Shown: piece after piece, positions 1 through 11,579 of the stretch | How positions within the stretch are numbered: the first letter of the stretch is position 1 | Layout of the letters: every line of letters starts with the position of its first letter | NCBI RefSeq assembly: GCF_022965805.1 | Contig: NC_133103.1 | Coordinates: 52,526,386 to 52,590,385, forward strand | DNA: 64,000 bases | Direction: 5' to 3' | DNA from: Primulina eburnea | Lineage: Eukaryota; Streptophyta; Magnoliopsida; Lamiales; Gesneriaceae | Program-made: the position numbers and the translations under genes | Notes under the pieces: model-generated | Told to the model about the DNA's origin: nothing | The model's input: only the letters and a program-made list of their open reading frames with translations | The model's database searches: none

Positions 1-183
1 TTGAGTAGCTAATTAAGAGACCCCTACAGATATCAATTAAGTTTGTGGCTTTTGACATATTCTCTTACACTTTTGCCCAACAAGGGACCTATTTGTCGAT
101 TCGATTTGGATATATGTAATCCGACCAAAAACGGGAATTACCCTTTTCAATCATCACTCTTGCATATATTCATAATCTTATAA

Positions 184-186
184 TGA

Positions 187-221
<35 letters not shown>
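184..221. repeat. ATT trinucleotide microsatellite
   Basis: An uninterrupted run of ATT units, broken only by one ACT near its end. Likely length-polymorphic. Confidence 0.9.
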
Positions 222-225
<4 letters not shown>

Positions 226-352
226 TATATCAATAATTTTCTTGCAAACTATATGAATTATTTCTATATGCAAATATAATGCTTGATAAATCATCATATT
301 GAGAAATTAAAATTTGAGTGTGGGCACAATGTGATTGTGTATTTCTCACTGT

Positions 353-512
353 AAAGTCTTTTGTGATACGGTCTCACAAATTTTTATTCGTGAGACGAGT
401 CAACTCTATCCATATTTACAATAAAAAATAATATTTTTTCATTGGTGACTCAAATAGAATACCATCTCATAAAATTGACTCATAAGACTGTCTCACAAAA
501 GTTTTTTTTATG
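353..512. mobile_element. Mutator-type MITE, copy a (degenerate)
   Basis: Shows the family hallmarks in order: GGTCTCAC near each end, the internal GTCAACTCTA block, and CAATAAAAAATAATATTTTTTCAT. It is shorter and more diverged than the best copies, and I could not fix the target duplication. Confidence 0.7.
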
Positions 513-931
513 TAATAAAATATCGAATTAGGCTTTATTTGCACACATGATTAAAGTGATATTCTTTTTTGTATTAATAGGAACTCAAATTTTAATGGTC
601 AATCATATCCTAAGATACATTTTTGAAAAAAAATATTTAGTGTAGAGTGGTTGTATTTTAAAAGAGAGTGGATGTGAAATTAAGGAATAGCAACTAAATA
701 TAGATAGAAATTATCTAATTAAATTGAATGAATCACCCAATTCCGTAAATAATCGTTAATAAATTAAATTAAATTAAATGTATGATTGACTGTAACTTAA
801 TGTGATCATATTGATTAAAATTGAAATCTATGCCTCCTAAATAGCATAGAAAAATCCGTGTTATTCTGATGTCATGGTCCGACAATTTATTTACTTCCAA
901 AAATATATCGATTTCTTATTTAAATGTGATT

Positions 932-1114
932 TCTCGTGTTTGTGTGAAACGGTCTCACAAGTCGTATTTGGTGTGACAAATATCTTATTTGGGTCATCCA
1001 TCAAAAAAATATTACTTTTTATGCTAAGAGTATTACTTTTTATTGTAAATATCGGTAGGGTTGACTCGTCTCACACATAAATATTCGTGAGACCATCTCA
1101 TAAGAGACATACTC
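932..1114. mobile_element. Mutator-type MITE, copy b
   Basis: Family copy reading from the GTTTGTGTGAAACGGTCTCAC end to GAGACATACTC. The full internal order is kept: GTCGTATTT, TCTTATTTGGGTCATCCAT, TATTACTTTTTATGCTAAGA, GGTTGACTCGTCTCAC. The 5' edge is approximate and no clear 9-bp duplication was found. Confidence 0.8.
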
Positions 1115-1850
1115 TAAGTTGAAAGCTTCCGTTTGATCCAAAATTAGATAATATTTTCATAAAGTTTGCTATTGTTATTATATATTGCGATGCTATAATA
1201 TTTATTATTTGTGCTATGGATAAGCAACGTATGTTCTCGGTCGTTAGTTTATAATATAAATAAAAACATGACATAAAAATTATGACCCAAATTTACTAGA
1301 CGACTTTAAAAGACTCGATGTTACGAATAGATTTAATGGTAAATTGAAAAATTCAAATTTAATTGCAATCTATATCGTAACTATTTTTTTTTTATATAAT
1401 TATTATATAATTTGTAACGTATATCTGACCGATTGATATTTTGTAACAAACGGAAAATCTTGTTGCGACATGTTGTAAAATTACCGTGCATGTGTTTAAC
1501 TTTTAAACCTAAAAAATTAAATTGAATCACGTAATTTTTTTGTTTATTTAATTTTTTTAATATGTAAATACCGAGTACATAGATTCACAATGAATCGGAC
1601 GTTATAGTGATCGCCAATCGAATAAAAGTGATGTTACATATACATTAATATTTGTACATCAGAATAGCCTCTAGTCGAAATTATTAATCGAAATCAGAAC
1701 CCGTCTCTAAAAAAAATTATAACCAGAACCTAAAATTAAATATGGGTCGATTTCAGTTCATTAACTTAATATATATAATTAATTAAGTTTATTTTTATAT
1801 ATTTATATATATTACTTGAATCATAATACAATATTTTGGCATAGTTTATA

Positions 1851-2033
1851 GGCAAAAACATGTGTGAGGCGATCTCATGGATTGTATTTTGTGAGACGAA
1901 TATCTTATTTGGGTCATAAATGAAAAAATATTACTTTTTATGCTAAGAGTATTACTTTTTATTGTGAATATCGGTAGATTTGACCCGTCTCACAGATAAA
2001 ATTTCGTTTGACCGTTTTACAAGAAACCTACTC
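1851..2033. mobile_element. Mutator-type MITE, copy c, with 9-bp target duplication
   Basis: A 183 bp copy starting GGCAAAAACATGTGTGAGG and ending AAACCTACTC. It is flanked by TAGTTTATA (1842-1850) and TAGTTTTTA (2034-2042), an 8 of 9 match, which is the length expected of Mutator superfamily insertions. Confidence 0.88.
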
Positions 2034-2579
2034 TAGTTTTTAAATCCCCAAAATATTTTTTGATTCCTTTTTTTAGCTCCTAGTTTTTTTTTTTGTATGA
2101 AAAATTCATTTTATGTAAAAAAAAACTAGAAATTTATTAAAAATCAAGAAATTTTAATTTTTCATTTTAAATTTTACTTTTGATAAGAATACTTGTGTAA
2201 AAAAAATCGACTTGAGATATGCACGTGCCCGTGTACACGAGGATAATTCGATTACTTAAATGAGACTAGCTTTCCGGGTTGAAAGATCCGATTTCCACCA
2301 ACCGGATACTGTCAATGACCCGTCAAAATATTTAACAAGACCACTACTTCACTACTTGCAGATTTCTAGGGATGTTTTGCTTTTTTGCATCACAATATCG
2401 ATTTTCACAATAATTTTGTATCTATTCGCGAAGTAGAATTATGGGTTGTCTGTAACTGTACTATGATTGTGCATATACGTACACACATACATACAAATGC
2501 GTCGGTAACGGCTACATTTCTCTTCCTTTTGTTCGCATTTTGATTGCAGAGGGAAGAAGGATCAAGACCCAGAAAGAAA

Positions 2580-5500
2580 ATGAATTTTAACAACGATAAG
2601 TGAGCTTCCTGAATCTCAACGGGCCTTTTCGCTTTGATTTGGCTGTGTTTATGAATGGGTTGATTTTTTGGTTTTTTTTTTTTTTTTTTGATGTGTTGAT
2701 TTTTTATTTTTTATTTTTGGTGGCGATTTCTGTTCATGCATCCCATTTTCTAAAGATTAAAACTTTTACTGGGTAACTGCAATTGAAATGCCTGTTCTTG
2801 ATTTTGATTTTGATTTCGATTTTGCTTACCTTTGTTGGGATATTTTTTTTAAAAAAAAATTGCTTTAATCAGGTTAGCAAATTAAAGGGATGGGTGTAGA
2901 TATGCTGTGTATCCTCTTCATTGAATCATTTTCTCAGCAATGCAATTGTTATTTTATATTTTAAAGCGTTCTGGAAATATTTTTTGAGCTTTTTTCGTAC
3001 TGGGATTTATATAGTTTTCGGATCTTTTTCTTTGGGACTCAACTTTAGTTATTTTTTCATTCTTATGTAGACCTTTGCTGTCCTTGATTTATTTAAGTTA
3101 ACAGCATGATTATTTGATCACTAGCGCATTAAGATTTGTAGGAGTTATATTTTTGTTATCACACCGGCTCTTGGTGTCTAAGCATATAGTGTAATATAAC
3201 TTTTTCTTGTGAATTCGCAACAGTGAAATATGGAATTGGCAAGATCAGTATACGTGCATTGAAGAAAATAGCAGCATAGGTGAGTCTAAACGTGCTTTGA
3301 GTCAATCATATTGTTTGTAGGCTATAATGTTCAGCTTTTCTCCATATGTTTGGCAGAATTACCAAAATGCTTGTTGAATGGTGTGAGCCAAAATGAACAA
3401 AGTCTCTCTTATATGTTTAGTGACGAAGCTACCCCTCTGAAGGCTTGCGGAGATTTAGCTTACCAAGTAGCTGATTGTGGTATAATATATATTCCTTTCT
3501 TAGATGTATCCCTCGATATATTTCTCTGTATGAGATTAGATATTTTAGCTAGTTTTGTCCCTTTTTGTGAATAGCATTTCTTTGCTTGCTGCAAACTTTA
3601 TTTCTTGTTTTTACTTTCCATTAACTTAGTTGCATCCACTCAGCCGTATTTTCAACGTTATCTGAATAATGGACTTGCAAAATGACTTCATATATCAGAG
3701 ACATGGCTGACACGCATTTTTGTTAAACCAATTTAAGAACTGACAGGGAAAGAGTTAGAGCAATCAGATGAGCCTTCCTCTCAAGCAAAAAGGCGCCGGA
3801 TGCTACAATTTAAATCTGAAGGTTTGGAGGCACCATTTTGCAGTGAAGCATTTTTAAGATCCAAGGTGGATGCTAAATTATATTCTTCTCTTGAAAATTT
3901 GTTCTATTTCATCTTCGTAATACCTGGAAAGAAATAGAATGCCATTCACATGGCCTTTTGAGTTTAAATGTATAGAATTTATTGTTTAATTTTCTCATCC
4001 TTGGCAAGAGATAATGTTGAAGACAATTATAAAACTTGAACCAAGTTTGTTTAAAAATTTAAAGCATTCGTCTACATTTTCTCTTCACAGTTCACACATT
4101 TATCACACGTCGAAGCTCTTTTGTTTCAAAGATCAAGTTTATAGAGCTGTTAGAAACCAATTTTCTCAAAAGCTAATGCTTATGAGAGCTGTCCAAATTT
4201 TTAGTTTTATTATTTGCTTTTTTTGTCTTGGTCCCAATTCAATACTATAGAAGTCCAAACGAACTGAATATTTGTATCAGAAATCCCTTGAATTGGTTTA
4301 CCATTTCCATAAAGGAACTTAACATGCACTTTCAATAGTAAGTCGAAGATCAAGGAATATGTCGGAATTAATATTTAAGACGTCATGTGCATGTTGATTA
4401 CGCATTAAGTAAATAAGATATAGAAATAAGCAACCAAGATTTAGTGAAAGTATATGAAGTTTTGTGCACAAGGGACTTCGAACTTGTGGCCTTCTACCCA
4501 AGTACCCTGTTAGAGACCTTTTTTGAAACTCCTAAGCTTAGCAGTTAGTTATGTATCACAAACTTGCCTGTTTATACATAAGACACCAGATCTTCTGCTT
4601 TTCCATGTTTAGGAGACACATGATTCTCTCGAGGATGCAATGTCGGAGATGTCAGATTGGGTTGCTGGATTTGCAGGTTTGTTTCTTGCAAAGTATATTT
4701 TGTTTATTTATAACGAGATACACAATTATCAAAATTGAAGAACTGGATATTGAGTGATATCTCTTATATTCAGAATGCACATCGGTATCTGGTAGTGAGT
4801 GTTTGGACCCATCATCTGAAGGCTGGATTGCCGATTGCTTTAACGACGTTGATATGAACTTCAACATCGAAGATATGTATGTTTCCTTGAACTTCAACTT
4901 GATATGAATTCCAACAAGGAAAATATGCATGTTTCCTTGAACGTCGACTTTCTTTTAGGCAAAATAATGTTTGACTAGTTTCTTGATATGAACTAACAGC
5001 AGTGCATCTGGAACTTCTGATATTCAAATAGACATTAGAGGTACATGAAAATGTTGTTACCGATGACCATTGTCAATCATCTACTTGCATTTGCAACAGT
5101 TTCTTCATTGTCAGCATTAGTTTCCTGTCATTTCATCATTGTATTCAAGCATCTATCATTTGTTACTGCAGATATTTGCAACAGCTCTCCTGAGTATGAT
5201 GCTAATGCTGTCAAAAAGCATACTGTTCATCCTCGTGGAAATGTTGTTTTCAGAGGTAATGGTTTCTTCTGTATTGATTTTCCTGGAATTATTCTCCCAT
5301 TTAGATCTTCTCGTTCTTGATTATTGAACAATGATGGCTCCTGCCACTATTTATGTGGCGTAACGATTGTAATGTGGCATATGAACTGCTTACTATATTG
5401 TATAATAGATTTGCGTTGAACCATTGTCGCTAGCTACGACTTTTAGCATAATGATAGACCTCTTGATCGACAATGAGAAAAGATTTTGATTTGTATCACT

Positions 5501-5833
5501 TGTGAAAATATCTGCCTGACAAGTTTGTGGCCTACCCTATTTTTTCTTTTTGTCACCACAGGTAGAAAATCATACATGCGTACACCTCCTAAACTAGCCT
5601 CTTCGGTAGTTAAACCATTTGCCTTCATCAAACCATGTGGTATACACGGAGACATAACTCTAAAGGACATAAACCAGAAAATTCATCCTCCTCAAAAATT
5701 GCAGCAGAGTAATGAAGATCTTTCGGATTCTTGTTTGACATCAGCATTCTCCGGGAAACCTGTAGTTGGGAGAACTAAAATTCACACAGAAGGTGGAAAA
5801 GGGAGTATAACAATTATGAGAACAAAAGGATAG
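2580..5833 (+). CDS. XRI1: XRI1-like protein (X-ray induced transcript 1)
   Basis: In Arabidopsis XRI1 is a nuclear, DSB-inducible protein needed for meiosis and pollen development and reported to act with MND1; that role is family knowledge. I built nine exons: 2580-2599, 3224-3279, 3357-3479, 3747-3865, 4613-4676, 4774-4876, 5003-5040, 5172-5255 and 5562-5833. All have GT/AG junctions, together 879 nt or 292 residues in frame. Recognition rests on an N-terminal WNWQ motif, a basic patch AKRRR in exon 4, the acidic segment ending SDWVAGFA, and a highly conserved C terminus with [37 protein letters not shown] and the terminal [12 protein letters not shown]. No enzymatic domain is visible. The start is the first ATG before a 7-codon first exon; the first intron is over 600 bp. 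The gene appears intact. Confidence 0.9.
4445..4512 (-). repeat. Possible tRNA-like SINE fragment in XRI1 intron 4
   Basis: On the minus strand the stretch GTTCGAAGTCCC resembles a polymerase III B box, preceded by a weak A-box-like segment. I found no poly(A) tail and no target duplication, so this may be chance. Confidence 0.2.
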
Positions 5834-5884
5834 CGAGATTGCTACTTTTTGGTACATCAATAGATGTTCTCTCTTTACTCATCG

Positions 5885-6300
5885 GGGAGAATCACCGAGG
5901 GAGCTAGGACCTCATTGTGGTTCATGAAGCTTATAACTGCCAGAAATAATTTTATTTCGAAATGGGCTGTTTTTTAGGCATTCAGGTGTTTTGCAGTATT
6001 AAAGGATCTTAATCTTTGATTGATCTTATGTTATCTTTCTTTGTCTGTTGAAAAAGAACATCTGGTATTCAAATGTACAAATTTTGTATCTATTTGGTGA
6101 GCATCACCGAGGGAGCTAACCGCGACCTCATTGTGGTTCATGAAGCTAATAACCACCAGAAATAATTTTATTTAGAAACGGGCTGTTTTTTAGGCATTCG
6201 GATTTTTTGCAGTATTTAAGGATCTTGATGTCTGATTGATCTTATGTTCTCTCTCTTTGTCTGTTATTCAAATGTACAACAAATCTTGTATCTATTTGGT
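5885..6300 (+). repeat. Tandem duplication (about 210 bp x 2) in the XRI1 3' region
   Basis: Unit 1 (5885-6098) and unit 2 (6099-6300) both run from ATCACCGAGGGAGCTA through GACCTCATTGTGGTTCATGA and GGGCTGTTTTTTAGGCATTC to TTGTATCTATTTGGT. They differ by scattered substitutions and a short deletion in unit 2. The duplication begins about 50 bp after the stop codon, so it probably doubles the 3' UTR and possibly the polyadenylation region. Confidence 0.9.
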
Positions 6301-7334
6301 ATTCCTTGTATTGAAACTTGAATATGATTAATCATTATTAGCTTGTTCATAAATAATTCCAAGCTTGTTGCATTTTGAGGGTCTTTTCAAGGACAATTGG
6401 CTCTTTTCAAATTAAAGCGAAGGGAACTGCTTTTCTCCTATTGGCTCTTTTCTCTTGTTGGCTCATACAACAATCCAACATAAACTCCCGAATCAACAAA
6501 AACTAAATAAAGAAAACCCCTTGATACCCAAAAAAAAAAAAACACCATATTAGCTCTTCAGCTCTTCCTCATTTCCAGGTGGTTAGGAGTGGGCATGGCA
6601 ATTTCATCAATCATCTACTCTTCTTCCTCGTTCGCGGTCTCGCTGCTCTTATTGTTGTGCTTTTGAGCATGCCTCTGGTTCCTCAAGAACTTTTTGGCCC
6701 CTTCTCTCTTTTCATATTTCTGACTTAATTTGAAGCAGTAGAAACTGATATTGAGTTCTTCCAACAATTAAATATATTTTACTTGTTCGAACACCAAAAG
6801 AAAATGTATGCTTACTTGTTTTTCAACACTTCAATCAGTAATACATAACTCTTAAGATTCATACCGAAATAATTCAAAGAATTATAAAAGCAAACGAATG
6901 ATGAACTTCAAAATTTTTATCCAGACCAATGAAGAATTATGATACGCAATCAAATGTTCAATCCAAACATATACCAATTATATAAGTAAATTTTCAATAT
7001 TCGGTCAAAAACAAGTAGCAAGGCGTGGTAATTGATTTTGCTAGCATGATTTGTACTCATCGTGATACATCTCATCATTCTATCACGCAAATTTTAATTA
7101 TTATTTTTTAATAATTAAGGTATTCACGCTCTTTTTTTTAAAAAAAAATTCAAAAATCAAATCATTCCGTCCTTATCGGCGTCACTTGATTTTTTATTTT
7201 TTGTTTTAAATAAAAACCAACAAGTTAATCCCGTCTATATATCACTTCAATGGAGAGCGTATGATACTGTAACTTTCCTACAACTTTACTTATTTAACTA
7301 TTTCTTGTAATCACCGTGAAAAAGATCAAATATC
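6301..7334. other. Intergenic, no supported gene
   Basis: AT-rich sequence. The only coding-like hint is a short minus-strand open stretch listed separately. No transposon ends were identified in this segment. Confidence 0.5.
6615..6757 (-). pseudogene. Short lysine-rich open stretch, possible exon relic
   Basis: The minus strand reads about 47 residues without a stop, with a lysine-rich segment (KYEKREGAKKFLRNQRHAQK) and an acidic end before TAG at 6617-6615. The composition looks protein-like rather than random AT-rich sequence. I found no start codon or connected exon and do not recognise the family. It could be the last exon of a captured or decayed gene. Confidence 0.2.
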
Positions 7335-8036
7335 TAGGGATGTCAATGGGTCCGGGTTTTACCCAGACCCGTAATAGACCCGCGTGTATGGGGTGGGTTT
7401 GGGATATAAATATTTTAGGGTTTTACCCAGACCCGTAATAGACCCGCCTCATATATGTGGATATAAATATTTTAGGGTTTTAGTTTTTATTAATTTTTAT
7501 TTTTTTAATAGCTAACCTCAACCATAACGATCTTGATTATTCTTATGTCAACTGTTGCATTTGAATCTGCTTTTAGCAATAGTAGAATAATAGTTGGTCC
7601 TCATCTTAGTAGACTTAAATATTTCCTACTCGCTGATTTTATATTGATTTGTTTAAATTATGTTATAACTTATTTTTGGGGATGTCAAGATTTTTTTGGA
7701 GAGCTAGTAACTCTTTTTTTTATGTAATTCTTTATGTCGTGAAAATACTTTGTTTGTTATTATTAAGTGTGGTCGAAAACATAAATTAATTTTACACAAT
7801 GTTGTATTTAGAGGCTTGTCTGTTTCATAATTCAGTCATGTGAGAAGAAATATTATTTTTTTATTTTAAAAAAATTCGGGTCTCACGGGTCTACCCGGCC
7901 CCGTTTCGTATTCGAGGTGGGGTGGGTCCGAAATATATTTAACCGGGGTGGGACAGGTAATGGGTCAAAGTTTTTTTCATGGGGAGGATATTGGGTTTAG
8001 CCAAACCCACCCATACCCACCCCATTGACATTTTTA
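7335..8036 (+). mobile_element. hAT-type DNA transposon, 702 bp, internally deleted
   Basis: Terminal inverted repeats are TAGGGATGTCAATGGG at the left and the complement of TAAAAATGTCAATGGG at the right (13 of 16 matching). It is flanked by a perfect 8-bp duplication CAAATATC (7327-7334 and 8037-8044), the hAT signature. Subterminal GGGTTTTACCCAGACCCG segments are repeated near the left end, and a C-rich counterpart lies near the right end. The interior keeps a fragment of hAT transposase, so this is a deletion derivative that could not move on its own. Confidence 0.92.
7533..7727 (+). pseudogene. hAT transposase C-terminal (dimerisation) fragment
   Basis: About 64 codons with the hAT C-terminal dimerisation signature: STVAFESAFSNSRIIVGPHL followed by SRLK corresponds to the common plant STVASESAFS...SRL motif. 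The conserved tryptophan-containing end is lost and only the dimerisation tail remains. It lies inside the 702 bp hAT element and is a remnant, not a gene. Confidence 0.8.
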
Positions 8037-8390
8037 CAAATATCGACTACTAGTCATAGGTATATAATTAAATTCTTGGAAATCATTTATAGGCATAACA
8101 TTTATATATAATCGTATTTTTTTGTTAATTTTGTATAAAATATTTAGAGATTATTTTTAAAATAATTATTTAAATTGTATATTTTTTTGTTATTTCTTAA
8201 AATTTACGACATTTTATTAAATGACCAATCAAAGATGTTGACACTTGAAAAGATTTGTAGGTTAATAGATAACACCATAATTATAATGATTTTATCCAAT
8301 GAGTTCTTTTTCAAGCTTGAAATTAATATTTTTCGGGATATAAATATGAGACAATCTTCTTCACAAATTTCTCATTATCTCACAAACAAA

Positions 8391-8723
8391 ATGAGTTCAA
8401 TTTTCCTATTTACATTTGCCCTTTGATTGATTATGCTTCCAATTCATGATTCCTTGGCTTATGACTATCCAAATAATGGAAATGCAATGGTTGAAGAAAA
8501 TTTTCCTAAGTTGATGGTAAGCAATGAGGGTGGCAAGGTGCCACATAGGGGTAAACCTCATAAACCTCAACCCAAGCCAAAGCCTAAGCCGCCGCCAATT
8601 CGTCCACCAACACCATGTAATCCAGGTCGACGGATTCGTTCTCGTTTCCCTCCCCGGAATTATCGTCCTCCACGTCCACACTCTCCAGCTCGTGGCCGTG
8701 GCGGTGTTGGAGTCCATCACTAG
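8391..8723 (+). pseudogene. Secreted Pro/Arg/Lys-rich small protein with an in-frame TGA
   Basis: The frame begins MSSIFLFTFAL, a typical signal-peptide hydrophobic core, then meets TGA at 8424-8426. It continues in the same frame with LIMLPIHDSLAYDYP, which reads as the rest of the same signal peptide and its cleavage site. The mature part has an acidic stretch (about residues 35-50) followed by a basic proline-rich tail of roughly 60 residues: KPHKPQPKPKPKPPPIRPP, then RFPPRNYRPPRPHSPARGRG and a His-His end. The frame closes at TAG 8721-8723. I do not recognise a family. Proline/arginine-rich tails occur in cell wall proteins and in some antimicrobial peptides, but that is only resemblance. 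Possible readings are a recent pseudogene, stop-codon readthrough, translation from a downstream ATG at 8433 without a full signal peptide, or a sequence error. Confidence 0.55.
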
Positions 8724-9019
8724 AGAGCTGGCTTACGGTGGCTATAGGGTGGAAGCCTTAGAGAGTTCTAATCTAGTAGTTTTGAATTTATGAATAAATA
8801 ATGATGTCGTGGAAAATTTAAGTTATGAATTTAATAAAATGATGTCAATTTATGTGAATTGATATATGGTATAATACTGTTATTCAAGTTGTTAAGTGTA
8901 ATAAAACTAGATATGTGTGTTTGTTGCTGATAAAGAACATAAACATCAACATATCCAACGTATACTGACATCATATAATTAATAACAAGATTAATAATAT
9001 ATTATCTAAAAAACAACTA

Positions 9020-9740
9020 TGTTGGAACATTTAATATTTGCAATCTTGATTTTGATGTTAATAAAACTTGATATTTTGTATCTAATAAGTTTATCTAAGT
9101 GTGCAGAAAGCTGAAACTGATCAGTTCTCGAGCCAAAACTGAAGCTATCGAGACGCAAACTGAAAATGACAATTGCATGCCCAAACTGAACCAGTCAAAC
9201 TGATATATCGAAGATCAATTCAACTGAATCAGTGAAATCAGTCCAGCTGACGAGCCAACTGATTTCACCAAACCAGTACAAAACTAGTCGAATGACCAGT
9301 CGTATACCAGTTCAGAGCATCAATTTGGAGCAGACCAGTTCGTAGATCGTAGCAAGTTTCCAGCTTTGCACAAGGGTAACAACAATTGTTCGATAAAAGG
9401 ATAATAATAAATGTTGCAGCAGAGTTTAAAGTCAATATATTCCAGAATGACTGTGAGAAAGTACATACAAAAATTTCGAGGAACATATTCAAAATACAAC
9501 GGACATAATTGATGAGTCTTGATGTACGATCAACTTTGCCTTCGTAAAACAAGATGAAGACCATCAATGAATACAAGTGTGTGTACAAGAAGAAGAGGAC
9601 ACACTTAAGTCATATCAACTTAGATTAGAAGCACAAATCTCTCAGTGTGTGAGAACACCTTCGTGTTGTATTTATAGATCAGTTCTCACATACACAATCA
9701 ATAAGAGGTAGGTCTAACTTTTGTTGAAAAGAAACAATCG
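9020..9740 (+). mobile_element. Probable Copia-type LTR or LTR fragment
   Basis: Starts with TGTTGGAACA, a common plant LTR start, and contains many dispersed CAACTGA/CCAGTT-like words and a late segment with GTTCTCACATACACAATCA. No PBS or matching second LTR was seen. A 5-bp duplication could not be set because the 3' edge is uncertain, so this may be a solo LTR or a truncated one. Confidence 0.45.
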
Positions 9741-10535
9741 AAAATTCAAGTCAAAAAATAGGAAACCAAACCAAATCAATTTTTTTTTTAAATCTTAAAT
9801 ACAAATATTAAAATCGAAGTTTATATGGTTTAGATTTGGATTATAAATGTCAAAATTGAATAGATCGAAATAACTGAATTTTAATTAAATTAACATTTTT
9901 TTAATATTTGTATTTAGATTATCTGTTTTATAAAATGATATTTAGTGAATTAAGTTAACTTTTAGTTGATTATTATTGTTTATTTCATATACTTTATACT
10001 AAATATTTTATCAAAAAATTAACTAAGAAAGTAACATATTATAGTTTAAAATATATTTTAATTACTAATCTAAATAAATGCCCAAATCGAACCGAAATAA
10101 CCTAACCATTTTAGTAAAAAAAAAACCAAATCTAAGAGATAAAATTGTTTGAATATCAGATTATATATTTATAAAAATAAAATAAAATAAATTTGCGTAA
10201 AACTGAACTGACCGATGAACATCTCAAGAAGCAGATATGTCGTTATTTTGTATATGAAAAAAATCGCATTTATAATATTTTTTAAATATCGTAATTTTAT
10301 TAGTAATAAAGATTGTAATAATACACATCTTTAATTCTTTCACATAAAATCTCAACAACATCTAAATAAAGCCAAAAATATATAAATAAACAAATAAGAC
10401 AATTCTAATTATTTAACCACAACACACAAGAATCACAATCCAATCACTCAATTACACCCTCAAGAATAATTTAATCTCTTCAAAACAATGGCAAGTATAA
10501 AAATATTATGCATAATACTAGATAAACTAGTAGTA
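9741..10535. other. AT-rich intergenic region and 3' flank of the LTPG gene
   Basis: Low-complexity A/T sequence with short motifs such as CCAAATCGAACCGAAATAACC, which resemble termini of old hAT-type MITEs, but I could not pair them. No gene is supported. Confidence 0.4.
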
Positions 10536-11469
10536 TTAAAATGCAACAGCTCCTAGCACAGCCACAAGAAGCAGAGGAGAAGCAGCAGAAAACGAGTGGC
10601 CAGCAGCTGATGGTGTCACTCCTGCCCTGCTGCCTGTATTGCCCGCCGGAGCTCCTCCTGTAGTCGTTGGCGGAGAAGGTGAATCCGGGGTGCTTGGTTC
10701 AGCTTCTGGGGACAATCTTGGTGATAGTGGCTCAGCACCGGATGGGCCTGCATGCCAGATAATTTATTTTGATGAAGTTTGTTTTCTATTGATCTTGAAT
10801 CTGTACAACTAGAGAAGATTATTAATACCATTGATACTTGGAGAAGGAGCACCATTGGGTGGAAGTGTAATTGGACCATTGGCCAAAGGGCCTGCCAATC
10901 ATATAAATTTATTATATGATATCAAACTATATAACAAGTCATAATAATTAAAAAATGAAATAAATTGTTTGACAAATCCATAATATATAACATACTTGGA
11001 GCTGGAACTGGAGCACCAATGGCTGCAAATTATATTATTCGTTTTACACATGTTAGTAAATTTCAAACTTTAATTTACTAATCGTTTCTTGGTTAAGTTA
11101 AAAAAAAAAAAAAAGGAAAGAAGGAAAAATCCTCCTACCTTTGCATTGAAGAGGCACACCAGGCATGTTACAAGCACGCGGAAGCGAAATCGCAAGAGTT
11201 TGATTAACTGGGATTTGGAATGGAACATTCCCAGTCGCGATCTGGCAAAGACAGTCTTTCCCGTTACTCATAAGAGATCCAATCGAAGTGCAACAAGCAG
11301 AAGGCGGGGTAGTCGAGTTAACGGTACCATTGGTCACGAAGTTTACGCAAGGCATAAAAGATGTGATCATTGAAGATGTGCATGGAGTATTTGTGATTTG
11401 CCCTGATGAGATTGAAAACAATGCAATTGTTGCTGTTGCTAGAAATGTGATCAAGGATTGGAAGGCCAT
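10536..11469 (-). CDS. GPI-anchored non-specific lipid transfer protein (LTPG-type)
   Basis: LTPG proteins carry lipids at the outer face of the plasma membrane and in the wall, and contribute to cuticle and suberin deposition; that is family knowledge. Four exons on the minus strand: 11469-11139, 11022-10996, 10891-10829 and 10747-10536, together 633 nt or 210 residues. Residues 1-24 form a signal peptide. The eight-cysteine LTP motif is complete at residues 30, 41, 59, 60, 73, 75, 100 and 109 (C..C..CC..CXC..C..C). A Pro/Ser-rich linker follows, encoded by three small exons, then a hydrophobic tail (ASPLLLVAVLGAVAF) with small residues before it, as expected of a GPI attachment signal. The next LTPG gene lies 1.7 kb away in divergent orientation. 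Confidence 0.9.
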
Positions 11470-11564
11470 TGGGATAATCAGGGTAATTTTGTTTGTGTTG
11501 TGATTAGAAATTTTTGGGATTTGATCAGTGGTTTGATTGTGAGAATGAGATTTGAATGATTGGA

Positions 11565-11571
11565 TTTTATA
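11565..11571 (-). promoter_or_regulatory. TATA box candidate for the minus-strand LTPG gene
   Basis: TATAAAA on the minus strand about 96 bp upstream of the LTPG start codon, a normal distance for a plant core promoter. Confidence 0.5.
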
Positions 11572-11579
11572 GGTAAAAG

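Larger units (their letters stand above)
1..2400. other. AT-rich intergenic region with three MITE copies
   Basis: No coding region is supported here. It holds an ATT microsatellite (about 184-221) and three copies of the 182 bp Mutator-type MITE family (about 353-512, 932-1114 and 1851-2033). The 68-residue open frame at 874-1080 lies inside the second MITE and is not a gene. The last part (about 2250-2579) is probably the promoter and 5' leader of the XRI1-like gene. Confidence 0.6.

Noticed and set aside
874..1080. 68-residue open frame
   Set aside because: It lies inside MITE copy b and is translated from the repeat itself; similar frames recur in other copies.
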